Assembly: GCA_905370385.1 (NCBI GenBank)
Contig: CAJPKN010000025.1
Span: 1-15,951 of the forward strand
DNA: 15,951 bases
From: Stomatobaculum longum
Lineage (GTDB): Bacteria > Bacillota > Clostridia > Lachnospirales > Lachnospiraceae
Direction: 5' to 3'
Part shown: one piece after another, positions 8,624 through 15,934 of the stretch
Layout of the letters: every line of letters starts with the position of its first letter
Position numbering within the stretch: position 1 is the stretch's first letter
Made by a program: the position numbers and the translations under genes
Notes under the pieces: generated by a model
What the model was told of the DNA's origin: nothing
Databases searched by the model: none
The model's input: only the letters and a program-made list of their open reading frames with translations

Positions 8624-10207
8624 TCAGTCCCCGAGGACATTTCGAATGGCGCGCGGGGTTCTGTAGTTCCAACTCGAAATCTTAATACCGGAACGGCGGC
8701 TCGCCGCATTGACAATCTGACCGTTGCCGATGTATATGCCGACGTGGTTAATCGTTCCGCGCGAGTTCGAGTAAAAGACCAAATCGCCCGGTCGCATCTC
8801 GCTCTCCGAGACCTTCTTGCCCATCTGTGCCTGCGAGCCCGAGTAGTGGGGAAGGGAGACGCCGTAGCGCTCCATAATCTTCATGGTAAAGCCGGAACAG
8901 TCGCAACCGTGCTCCAAGCTCGTTCCGCCCCAGACGTAGGGATTGCCGAGGAACTGCAGCGAATAGTTGACCAGCTGCTGACGGCGCGACAGGGAAGCCT
9001 GTTCCGCCTCTTCCTGCGGGCTGAAATGAATCGCCTCGTTCAATGCATAGCGGACTTCGACGTACTCGCTCTTCACGAAGACATCATCGCCCTCCTCGAG
9101 TTCCAGTTTGACCCAGCCGTCCAGCTGCTCCACAACGGGATAGCGCTCACTGTTGTTGATCTGAGTCCAGATTGCGCTGTCCTCCTTCGGCTCGGCGCGC
9201 GCATTCAAAACATCGGTGTGCACAATGGCCATCAAAGAGGCGTTCTGCATGGCCTCCTCCTTGGCCTGTTCCCCGGTCGCAATATACTCCGCCTTCACAT
9301 AACCTGTGATACCGCCCGACTTGATTTTCAGCCAGCCGTTCGCAGTCTCCAGGACATCGCAACCCGCCTTGGAAGTCAGTTTGCCTATGATCTTACCGTC
9401 CTCTTTCGGCTCCTCGCGTATGTTCAGATAGCCCGTGACTTCGGAGACGCCGAGATTATCGTACATATTGAGCACCATGGCGCGAAGATCCTGTTTTCGC
9501 GCCTCGTTCAGACAATCCTGAATCTCCACGTAATCCTCGCTGATATAGCCGGAGCGCGTCTGCACAAAGCCGTCCTGCTCACCGAGCACCTCGTAGCGCT
9601 CGTTCTGCAGCGCGGTCCCCACGCTGTCCGCGTCCTTACTCGGCGCGGAGCGAATGTTCAGTTTATCGGCCTTCACAATCGCGCGGCGCTTTACATTTTG
9701 CAGCGCGAGTGCCTTGGCCTCATCGCCGGTCTTCACATAGTCACTGTGCACATAGCCCTCAAAACCGCCCGAAGAGATGTGATACCAGCCATCCTCTGTC
9801 TTATCGAGGATTTCGCAGGCGGAGCCGCCGAAGAGCTTCCCGTTCACATCGCTCTTCTGTGATCCCTCCTTGTGCATGTTGAGATACCCCTCGACATTGA
9901 CAATGCCCAGGTTATGATAGCTGTCCACCACCGTGCGCGCGTTTGCCTCGAGTTCCGCCGCACGGGATTCTTCCGGCGACAGCGTAGCCTCAATGGTCTG
10001 CACCGCCTCGGCGTTACTCGGTGTATTCGCAGTCCCCTTCCGCGCGGTTTTTCCGGCACGTCCCTGCACAAACGCGGCGGTTCCGCACACCAAAAGAACT
10101 GCGCCGAGTCCCGCCGCAGTCTTCTGTAAGGTAGTCAAGGTGCGCCGTCTCTTCCGCCGCTGCGGCGAAAGTCCGGCGCCCAGATTTTTTCTAGGGTTGT
10201 TGTTCAT
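8624..10207 (-). CDS. SH3b-NlpC/P60 peptidoglycan hydrolase, exported
   Basis: 527 residues. A very basic cytoplasmic start (QRRKRRR at 16-22) and one hydrophobic helix (about 30-48) act as signal or membrane anchor. An acidic linker (about 62-95) follows, then four bacterial SH3 domains (about 102-160, 174-229, 254-311, 325-386) and a C-terminal NlpC/P60 domain (about 408-527). The catalytic cysteine is C437 in GCDCSGF, the histidine H488 in INHVGIYIG, and the third polar residue is N500 in QIVNAAS, where many relatives have H. Such enzymes cut peptide stems of peptidoglycan, typically the D-Glu to diamino acid bond; SH3b domains bind the wall. GGAGGG precedes the ATG. It has its own promoter and terminator, so it is a single-gene unit. 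Confidence 0.93.
   Translation of the reverse strand: MNNNPRKNLGAGLSPQRRKRRRTLTTLQKTAAGLGAVLLVCGTAAFVQGRAGKTARKGTANTPSNAEAVQTIEATLSPEESRAAELEANARTVVDSYHNLGIVNVEGYLNMHKEGSQKSDVNGKLFGGSACEILDKTEDGWYHISSGGFEGYVHSDYVKTGDEAKALALQNVKRRAIVKADKLNIRSAPSKDADSVGTALQNERYEVLGEQDGFVQTRSGYISEDYVEIQDCLNEARKQDLRAMVLNMYDNLGVSEVTGYLNIREEPKEDGKIIGKLTSKAGCDVLETANGWLKIKSGGITGYVKAEYIATGEQAKEEAMQNASLMAIVHTDVLNARAEPKEDSAIWTQINNSERYPVVEQLDGWVKLELEEGDDVFVKSEYVEVRYALNEAIHFSPQEEAEQASLSRRQQLVNYSLQFLGNPYVWGGTSLEHGCDCSGFTMKIMERYGVSLPHYSGSQAQMGKKVSESEMRPGDLVFYSNSRGTINHVGIYIGNGQIVNAASRRSGIKISSWNYRTPRAIRNVLGD
9032..9943 (-). repeat. Internal duplication: two copies of a two-SH3b unit
   Basis: Protein residues about 89-236 and 241-392 of the NlpC/P60 gene are diverged tandem copies. 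Anchors: YHNLGIVNVEGYLN (97-110) matches YDNLGVSEVTGYLN (249-262); GGFEGYVHSDYVKTGDEA (147-164) matches GGITGYVKAEYIATGEQA (298-315); both copies end with a NEA helix start (234-236 and 390-392). Each unit is an A-type plus a B-type SH3b domain. DNA-level identity is low, so the duplication is old. Confidence 0.8.
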
Positions 10208-10236
10208 AGCGCTTCCCTCCAGACGAAAGCGCCTCT

Positions 10237-10265
10237 ATTATAACCCGAGACCCCTGCCCTGTCTG
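10237..10265 (-). promoter_or_regulatory. Promoter of the SH3b-NlpC/P60 gene
   Basis: Minus-strand -10 TATAAT is a perfect match (10237-10242), with a 17-base spacer and -35 CAGACA (10260-10265; four of six). The ATG at 10207 leaves a leader of about 20 bases. It begins about 20 bases after the stop of the kinase-like gene. Confidence 0.6.
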
Positions 10266-10286
10266 TAAAAAAACTGTGAACCATAT

Positions 10287-10913
10287 TTAGGCATCCAAAA
10301 GCCCCCGGAAACGAAGGTAGGTCTTCACCAGTTCCGCCGTCTGGGGGATGGTGAGCTTCGTCGTGTTAAGCGGCAAGTCGTAGAGCATGGGGTCGCCCCA
10401 GTTGTTGCCGGTATAGTAGCGGCAGTAATCCCGACGCTGCCGGTTGATTTTCTGGATGCGACTCATGGCTTCCTCGGCATCTACAGCATCCACTTCCATG
10501 ACGCGTCTCACTTTGCTCGCCATGTCGCAGTACACAAAGAGGCTCACAAACTCCCCGAACTCGGTCGCATCGAGCACAAAATCCGCGCTCCTGCCGATGA
10601 AAATGCAGGAACCCCGATCCGCCATCTTTCGTATGGCCTCCGCCTCGAAGCGGAAGAGATTGTCCGGGTTTGTGATGTTGCCCGCGACGCGGGGTTTTCC
10701 GATTACATCCCGCGCCTGTCCGAAGAGACTTTTGCCGGGTTTCTCATCATGAAGGCGGAAATACTCCTCTCCCACCGCCGCATACTCGGAGGCGGTGCGG
10801 ATAATTTCATCATCATAGTAGGGAATGCCTAGCTCCTCCGAGAGTGCCTTGCCGAGCAGACGTCCGCCGCTTCCGTACTCCCGTTCAATCGTAATGACAA
10901 GATGCTGTTTCAT
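10287..10913 (-). CDS. Cytidylate-kinase-like family protein
   Basis: 208 residues from the ATG at 10913. An ATG six bases earlier (10919) lies only two bases from the AGGAGG, whereas 10913 is eight bases away and is preferred. The start ITIEREYGSGG (8-18), an altered P-loop, and IPYYDDEII (30-38) are the mark of the cytidylate-kinase-like (AAA_26) family found widely in Clostridia. Later segments include SCIFIGRSADFVL (about 102-114) and RIQKINRQRRDYCRYYTGN (about 151-169), the lid-like Arg-rich stretch. Members are nucleotide-binding P-loop proteins of mostly unproven function; it is not the canonical Cmk. It follows the MgtA-like gene by 26 bases, so they are probably co-transcribed. No clear terminator follows: a run of seven T on the minus strand at 10267-10273 has no GC stem before it. 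Confidence 0.85.
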   Translation of the reverse strand: MKQHLVITIEREYGSGGRLLGKALSEELGIPYYDDEIIRTASEYAAVGEEYFRLHDEKPGKSLFGQARDVIGKPRVAGNITNPDNLFRFEAEAIRKMADRGSCIFIGRSADFVLDATEFGEFVSLFVYCDMASKVRRVMEVDAVDAEEAMSRIQKINRQRRDYCRYYTGNNWGDPMLYDLPLNTTKLTIPQTAELVKTYLRFRGLLDA

Positions 10914-10939
10914 GGTCATTTCCTCCTGTTAATTTATGC

Positions 10940-13522
10940 TTAGATGCCGTTGCCGTTCCGGTAGAACCAGCGCTTTGCTATCTCGGCTGTCAGCATATAG
11001 CATACCACAACCAGGCCAAGAGCTGCGAGCAAAGAAGCGGGCAGCGGCACCAAGCCGAGCAGCGCGCCGAGCGGCGTATAGGGTAAGGCGATTGCCGCTA
11101 AAATCGACAAGACGGTCGCAAAGCAAAGTCCCTTGCCCACACGACTTTGAAAGAAGGGCTTGGACGTCCGGATAATCAATACGACGAGTGCGGCAGAGAC
11201 CACCGACTCGACAAACCAACCGCTTCGAAAGAGCGCCGCATCCGCACGGAAAACGCGAAGCAAGACAAAGAAGGTTAGATAGTCAAACGTGGAACTGATC
11301 AAACCGAAGAGCAGCATGAAACGACGTATCATGCGGAAGTCCCAGCGTATCGGGCGGCTTATCCACTCCGCATCCACCACGTCGTCCGCAATCTGTACCT
11401 CGGGCATATCGGTCAACACATTTGTGCTGAGAATCTGTTTCGGTAGGAGCGGCAAAAAGGGCAGAATCAGCGAAATTCCCGCCATACTGAACATATTGCC
11501 GAAGTTTGCGCTCGTCGTCATAAAGATATATTTGAGCGTGTTCGCGAAGGTCTTTCTGCCCTCCCGTATCCCCGCGAGCAGCACGCCGAGATCTTGCTCG
11601 AGAAGAACGATGGAGGCCGCGCTCTTTGCGATATCGCTCGCGCTCTCCACCGAAATGCCGACATCCGCGGCGTGGAGAGCCGGCGCATCATTGATGCCGT
11701 CTCCCATGTAGCCGACAACCGCACCGGCCTCCTTCAGCGCGAGTATGATTGCCTCCTTCTGCCCGGGATCCACCTCCGCAAAGAGTTCGGCTTCACGGAC
11801 CCGCGCCTTTAATTCGTCCTTGGAGAGAGCGGCGATTTCGCTGCCCGTCATGATTTGTTTCGCGTCCATATCAAGCTGTCCAGCAATGTTTGCCGCAATC
11901 AACGCATTGTCGCCCGTGATAATTTTGAGGCTCACGCCCTCTTGCCGAATCGCAGCTACCGTTTCGCGTACGTTATCCTTTAAGGGGTCAAGGAAGAGCA
12001 ACATGCCTCGGAACATGAGTCCGCAATCCTTTGCCGTTGCGGCATCCTCATCGGCGGAGAGAATACGGGTCGCAAGGCCGATTGCGCGGTAGCCGAGTCC
12101 CGCATAGTGTGCATACCCGGCTTCGATTTCATTCCGCATCTCGTCGAGCGGTACTTCCCGCCCCGCTGCGTTCATGGCAGAGACCGATCTCGCGAGAATC
12201 TCTTCGAGCGCGCCCTTTGTAATCATGACGCGATTGCCGTGAAACAGAGAGTTCTCGGGCGTGTCTACCGTCACCGTCAGGCAGCGACTCTCAAAGCTGT
12301 AGGGAATCTCGGCGACTTTTCGATAAGCGTCGATGGGGCGTTCCCTTCTTGTCAGCGCGTCGTCGAGCGGATTCCGATAGCCCTCCTGCAATTTCGCATT
12401 TAAATAGGCCGCGAGCAACAGACTCTTTCGGGCGACCGCGAGCGCCTCCGGCAGTGCGCTGTCTTCCGAAATCTCATCCTGCAAGCCTTCTCCCGCCGTG
12501 ACCGCACCCGAGAGCGCTGCCTCGCCCCGCGTGATGGTTCCCGTTTTATCGGAGCAGAGCACATCCATGCTGCCGAAGTTCTCAATTGCATTGAGTTTCC
12601 GGACAATGACCTTCTGCTCTGCCATGCGCTTTGCGCCCTTTGCGAGATTGATGCTGATAATCGCCGGCAACAGCTGCGGCGTCAGTCCGACCGAGAGCGC
12701 CAGTGCGAACATAAAGGAGTCAAACAGCGGCTTCTTCATCAGGACATTGAAGAGGAAAATGGCCGCGAGCATTACCGCTGTGATGCGAATCAGAAACGCG
12801 CCGAATTTCCGCACGCCACGCTCAAAGTCGGTCGGCGTCTCCTTGCTCTGCACGCTCTTCGAAATTTTTCCGAACTCGCTCTCCGCCGCCGTGTGCACGA
12901 CGACCGCTCTTCCGGACCCCGCCTTAATGCCGGTCCCCATGTAGAGGCAGTTGCTGCGTTTCGCGAGCACAGTCGCAACGTCGAGCGCACCGGCGTGTTT
13001 CTCCGCCGGAAAAGTCTCGCCGGTCAGTGCGCTCTCGTTTGCCGTTAGACCGCTCGCTTCGAGGAGGTAGCAGTCCGCCGGCACAAGATCGCCGACCCGG
13101 AGTAAGATCACATCGCCGCGGACAAGTTCCTCCGCGGAAATTTCCCGCTCTTTACCATCCCGGCATACCGTCACCTTGTCGCCGACCACTTTTAAAAGTT
13201 CCTCGACCGCAACGCCCGCGCGGTACTCCTGGAAAAAGCTGAGCACTGCCGAAAAGAGGACAATCGCGAAAATAATCAATGCATCCGTCGTATCCTGCAT
13301 CAAAAACGAGACGGCGGTCGCAAAGAGTAAGAGCAGTGTGACCGGGCTCTCAAACTGTCTGAGGAAAACCCGGAGCGGGCTTTCCCCTCTTCCCTTTGAA
13401 AGGCGGTTTTTGCCATCGGCCTCCAGTCGTTTTTCCGCTTCTGTTGCGGAGAGACCCGACGCAGCGGTCGAGAGCCCCTCTAACACAGCGTCTGCCTGCA
13501 AACTCCAAAATTCGGTTTTCAT
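10940..13522 (-). CDS. mgtA: MgtA-like P-type ATPase, Mg2+ import (P3B type)
   Basis: 860 residues, slightly shorter than enterobacterial MgtA. It has an N-terminal cation-ATPase domain, actuator TGE (168-170), phosphorylation motif DKTGT with D325, nucleotide-binding domain with KGALEE (436-441), TGDNA (537-541) and GDGINDAP (607-614), and about ten membrane helices. Helix 4 reads LSVGLTPQLLPAII (276-289), and the stretch after it, AKRMAEQKVIVRKLNAIENFGSMD, follows the MgtA pattern rather than the Ca2+ pump pattern. The end of the pump core, TSANFGNMFSM...LPFLPLLPKQIL...TDMPEVQIADD, is also MgtA-like. GGGGAG precedes the ATG. It follows the AEC gene by 49 bases with no terminator. There is no room for a long Mg2+-sensing leader directly upstream. 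Mg2+ is inferred from family resemblance. Confidence 0.9.
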   Translation of the reverse strand: MKTEFWSLQADAVLEGLSTAASGLSATEAEKRLEADGKNRLSKGRGESPLRVFLRQFESPVTLLLLFATAVSFLMQDTTDALIIFAIVLFSAVLSFFQEYRAGVAVEELLKVVGDKVTVCRDGKEREISAEELVRGDVILLRVGDLVPADCYLLEASGLTANESALTGETFPAEKHAGALDVATVLAKRSNCLYMGTGIKAGSGRAVVVHTAAESEFGKISKSVQSKETPTDFERGVRKFGAFLIRITAVMLAAIFLFNVLMKKPLFDSFMFALALSVGLTPQLLPAIISINLAKGAKRMAEQKVIVRKLNAIENFGSMDVLCSDKTGTITRGEAALSGAVTAGEGLQDEISEDSALPEALAVARKSLLLAAYLNAKLQEGYRNPLDDALTRRERPIDAYRKVAEIPYSFESRCLTVTVDTPENSLFHGNRVMITKGALEEILARSVSAMNAAGREVPLDEMRNEIEAGYAHYAGLGYRAIGLATRILSADEDAATAKDCGLMFRGMLLFLDPLKDNVRETVAAIRQEGVSLKIITGDNALIAANIAGQLDMDAKQIMTGSEIAALSKDELKARVREAELFAEVDPGQKEAIILALKEAGAVVGYMGDGINDAPALHAADVGISVESASDIAKSAASIVLLEQDLGVLLAGIREGRKTFANTLKYIFMTTSANFGNMFSMAGISLILPFLPLLPKQILSTNVLTDMPEVQIADDVVDAEWISRPIRWDFRMIRRFMLLFGLISSTFDYLTFFVLLRVFRADAALFRSGWFVESVVSAALVVLIIRTSKPFFQSRVGKGLCFATVLSILAAIALPYTPLGALLGLVPLPASLLAALGLVVVCYMLTAEIAKRWFYRNGNGI

Positions 13523-13571
13523 TCCAACTCCCCTCTTTCCTTCCGAATAAACTCGATTCCGATTCCGGCCC

Positions 13572-14513
13572 TCAGAACATAACCATCAAAATCGGTACCG
13601 TGATAAAGATACCCAAGGTGGACAGTACCGTACCGATGGCCGCGTACTGTTCGTCCGCGCCGTAGGCACCCGCCATGACCGTGATTTGCGAGACCGAGGG
13701 CAGCGCCGCCTCAATGAGGAAGACTTTCTGCGGAAGACCCGTAATTCCGAGGGCACGGGTCACCAGGATCGAAACCAACGGGGCAAACAGCAGTCTAAGC
13801 ACCAGCATGGCCGGAATGCCGCGTTCAAGGCGCAGGCTCTTTTTCCCGAGCTCATAGATCACAAAGCCGCAGTAAAACAGCGCGAGCGGCGTTACTGTTG
13901 CACTCACATAGTTCATGAAACTCATCGCAATGCGCGGCAGGCGGATGTCTGCGAGTAACAGCACATAGGCCGCGATGATGCCGAGAATCGGCGGCTTTGT
14001 GAACAGCGAGACCAACAAATTCTGTTTCTTCTCCTTCTGTTCCGCCGCATCTCCGGAATGCTCCACCAACATCAAAGCAACCGTCTGGGTGAAGACGGTC
14101 GAACACATGTAGTAAAGCATCACATAGGGCAAGCTGACATCGCCGAACAGTTCCTGTGCCATGGGCAAGCCGATAAACAGAGTGTTCGAGAGAAAGGCGA
14201 GCGCCACAAAGACACCGCTTCTCCGCTTGGGAAGCTTCAGAGCCTTTGCAACCAGCATGGAGACCGCGAGACAGATGAGAATGGTAAGCAAGGGCACAAG
14301 CAGTAACGGCCCCATTTCGAGCATGTCCGCGCGCTTCAAATTCTTCTGGATACCGACGATCGTATTGAGCGGCACCGCAATATTGATGACATAACGACTC
14401 ACAAACTTTTTCTCGGTCGCCGTCATAAATTTGAGTTTTCCCAGTAAGAAGCCAACCGCCATCAGGCTGAAAATCACAAAAACCGCCGACACCGCGTTTA
14501 AAAACTCTCCCAA
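13572..14513 (-). CDS. AEC (auxin efflux carrier) family transporter
   Basis: This 313-residue, very hydrophobic protein has about ten membrane helices in two inverted halves. The centre is charged (HSGDAAEQKEKKQ, about 150-162). Family marks are FSLMAVGFLLGKL (15-27), LSNTLFIGLPMAQELFG (108-124), and in the second half LIEAALPSVSQITVMAGAYGAD (about 268-289), matching the usual ALPaAxxxxxxAxxYG pattern. Relatives export or take up organic acids such as malate; the substrate here cannot be told. The start is a TTG at 14511-14513 with AAGGAGG five bases ahead; no better ATG is in frame. It sits 28 bases after the terminator-like hairpin of yebC and 49 bases before the mgtA-like gene, with no promoter recognised of its own. 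Confidence 0.88.
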   Translation of the reverse strand: MGEFLNAVSAVFVIFSLMAVGFLLGKLKFMTATEKKFVSRYVINIAVPLNTIVGIQKNLKRADMLEMGPLLLVPLLTILICLAVSMLVAKALKLPKRRSGVFVALAFLSNTLFIGLPMAQELFGDVSLPYVMLYYMCSTVFTQTVALMLVEHSGDAAEQKEKKQNLLVSLFTKPPILGIIAAYVLLLADIRLPRIAMSFMNYVSATVTPLALFYCGFVIYELGKKSLRLERGIPAMLVLRLLFAPLVSILVTRALGITGLPQKVFLIEAALPSVSQITVMAGAYGADEQYAAIGTVLSTLGIFITVPILMVMF

Positions 14514-14540
14514 GCAAACCTCCTTCTCTTTGCCAATACA

Positions 14541-14574
14541 AAGGGGGAGAGGCTGTGTTCCTCCTCTCCCCCTT
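14541..14574 (-). terminator. Hairpin after yebC, terminator or attenuator
   Basis: Perfect 12-base stem: AAGGGGGAGAGG (14541-14552) with CCTCTCCCCCTT (14563-14574), ten-base loop. On the minus strand the stem ends CTTTGTATT, a weak T-tract. It begins 17 bases past the yebC stop. Only 27 bases separate it from the AEC start codon, and those include the ribosome site, so the AEC gene may depend on readthrough. Confidence 0.75.
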
Positions 14575-14591
14575 CAAAACCCTCAAATCAC

Positions 14592-15323
14592 TTATTCTTC
14601 GTCCCAGCTGTGGAACACCGCCTGGACATCATCGTCCTCATCGAGCAGGTCCAGAATGCGCTGCATCTTCTTCCGATCCTCTTCGCTCTTTAAGCTGACC
14701 CAGTTCTGCGGAATCATCTTGACATCCGCCTCGAGCATGGCAATTCCCTTTTGCTCAAAGGCCTCGCGCACCGCGGAAAACTGATCCGGGTCGGTCAAAA
14801 CTTCGTAGCTGTCCTCATTGTCCGCGAAATCCTCTGCGCCCGCATCGAGTGCAAACATCATGAGCTCGTCCGCGTCCATATCGCACTCTTCCTTGTCAAT
14901 CAGAATCTGACCCTTGCGATCAAACATGAAAGAGACGCAACCCGGCGTACCGACGTTACCGTTTCCCTTTGAAAAAGCCGCGCGCACATTTGCCGCCGTT
15001 CTGTTCTTGTTGTCCGTCAAGGTCTCAACGATGATGGCAACGCCGGACGGACCGTAGCCCTCGTAAACATTCTGCTCATAGTTCACGCTGTCAAGGCCGC
15101 CCGCTGCCTTCTTGATTCCGTTATTGATGGTATCGTTCGGGACATTGTTTGCCTTCGCCTTTGCGATGACATCTCTGAGCTTCGAGTTATTGGAAGGATC
15201 CGGGCCGCCCTCTTTGACTGCAACCGCAATCTCTCTTCCGATGACGGTGAAAATCTTGCCCTTTGCGGCGTCATTTTTTTCTTTCTTGTGCTTGATATTC
15301 GCAAACTTGGAATGTCCTGACAT
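14592..15323 (-). CDS. yebC: YebC/TACO1-family translation factor
   Basis: 243 residues. The start is set at 15323 (MSGHSKFANIKHKK), the near-invariant family N-terminus, with AAGGAG eight bases ahead; the longer open frame up to 15392 is upstream DNA holding the promoter. Further family stretches: GREIAVAVKEGGPDP (about 29-43), AKANNVPNDTI (about 56-66), YEGYGPSGVAIIVE (about 87-100), KGNGNVGTPGCVSFMF (about 118-133), the acidic third domain, and LLDEDDDVQAVFHSW at the end. Long annotated as a DNA-binding regulator (PmpR-like), the family has more recently been tied to helping ribosomes through proline-rich stretches. It is monocistronic by its flanking hairpins, apart from possible readthrough into the AEC gene. 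Confidence 0.95.
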   Translation of the reverse strand: MSGHSKFANIKHKKEKNDAAKGKIFTVIGREIAVAVKEGGPDPSNNSKLRDVIAKAKANNVPNDTINNGIKKAAGGLDSVNYEQNVYEGYGPSGVAIIVETLTDNKNRTAANVRAAFSKGNGNVGTPGCVSFMFDRKGQILIDKEECDMDADELMMFALDAGAEDFADNEDSYEVLTDPDQFSAVREAFEQKGIAMLEADVKMIPQNWVSLKSEEDRKKMQRILDLLDEDDDVQAVFHSWDEE

Positions 15324-15382
15324 ACCAAAAACTCCTTCTGTTCTATTCTGCGCGGCGTACGCTGCGCCGTTTTTACCGTCCC

Positions 15383-15411
15383 ATACTAACACGCGAAAAA
15401 ACGCGCGTCAA
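15383..15411 (-). promoter_or_regulatory. Promoter of yebC
   Basis: On the minus strand, -35 TTGACG (15406-15411; five of six), a 17-base spacer, -10 TAGTAT (15383-15388; four of six) and TGT directly before it as extended -10. The leader to the ATG at 15323 would be about 55 bases. The -35 lies within the terminator hairpin of the upstream gene. Confidence 0.55.
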
Positions 15412-15424
15412 CCGACGCGCGTTT
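15396..15424 (-). terminator. Rho-independent terminator of the cell-wall-binding-repeat gene
   Basis: Perfect 11-base stem AAACGCGCGTC (15399-15409) with GACGCGCGTTT (15414-15424), four-base loop. On the minus strand it is followed by a run of six T (15396-15401, partly in the stem). It lies seven bases after the stop codon at 15432. Confidence 0.88.
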
Positions 15425-15431
15425 CACAAAA

Positions 15432-15890
15432 TCAATATACCGTGGTGGTGAAGGGCGACTCCACGCCGCCTACACGCTTGCCGGTCTCCTCGTCAAAGGT
15501 GCCGCTCGCACCGTGGTTGCGCTTTACATTGGTCGGGCTGTAGGTCTTATCTCCCGACGCTTTGACCGCCGCAATGGTCGCCGCCGTCGAGTACACGCGG
15601 CGAATCTGTCCGTAGGTAATCCACTGTCCGTCCGCATTCACCTGATAGCCGTCCGGCGTTGTGGTGTCGGTCAGCAGCCATCCGTCGTTGTCGAAGTAAT
15701 AGCACTCAGAGATACCGTCTTTATTTCCGTCGAGCCAGAGCCAGGTATTCGAAGGATACTGCCCGTTCCCATAGTCATACCACCAGGAGTCGGGACGACT
15801 CTCGCCGAGTCTCCAGGTTCCCGCAAATGCCGTAAAGCTCAGCGCAAGTGTCAGCGCCACCGACGCTACCGCTAATTTCGCAATCTTCAT
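15432..15890 (-). CDS. Small exported protein with cell-wall-binding-type repeats
   Basis: The 152-residue protein has a clear signal peptide, MKIAKLAVASVALTLALSFTAFA, with likely cleavage after A23 or G24. Residues about 25-94 are Trp/Tyr/Gly-rich (DSWWYDYGNGQYPSNTW, LDGNKDGISECYYFDNDGW, TTTPDGYQVNADGQW), the pattern of cell-wall/choline-binding repeats in Lachnospiraceae surface proteins. The remaining 55 residues (RRVYSTAATIAAVKASGDKT to SPFTTTVY) match nothing recognised and hold no hydrolase motif. The protein probably sits on the cell wall; its role is unknown. GGGGGAACCGGTT precedes the ATG. It ends in its own terminator. Similar repeats usually sit at one end of a larger enzyme, so this may be a free-standing binding module. 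Confidence 0.8.
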   Translation of the reverse strand: MKIAKLAVASVALTLALSFTAFAGTWRLGESRPDSWWYDYGNGQYPSNTWLWLDGNKDGISECYYFDNDGWLLTDTTTPDGYQVNADGQWITYGQIRRVYSTAATIAAVKASGDKTYSPTNVKRNHGASGTFDEETGKRVGGVESPFTTTVY

Positions 15891-15928
15891 AACCGGTTCC
15901 CCCTTTTCTGTCGAACTTTCTTGTTCCT

Positions 15929-15934
15929 ATCATA
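15929..15934 (-). promoter_or_regulatory. Possible -10 box of the cell-wall-binding-repeat gene
   Basis: TATGAT on the minus strand, about 40 bases before the ATG at 15890. With a 17-base spacer the -35 box would lie just outside the window, so it cannot be checked here. Confidence 0.35.

Noticed and set aside
8600..9862. Plus-strand open frame of 420 codons opposite the NlpC/P60 gene
   Set aside because: Antisense to a gene with intact catalytic and SH3b motifs; no family match and no convincing ribosome site.
10267..10286. Possible terminator after the cytidylate-kinase-like gene
   Set aside because: There is a run of seven T on the minus strand, but no GC-rich stem precedes it.
15324..15392. 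N-terminal extension of YebC to a start at 15392
   Set aside because: The family begins at MSGHSK with a good ribosome site; the extension overlaps the predicted promoter and is not conserved-looking.
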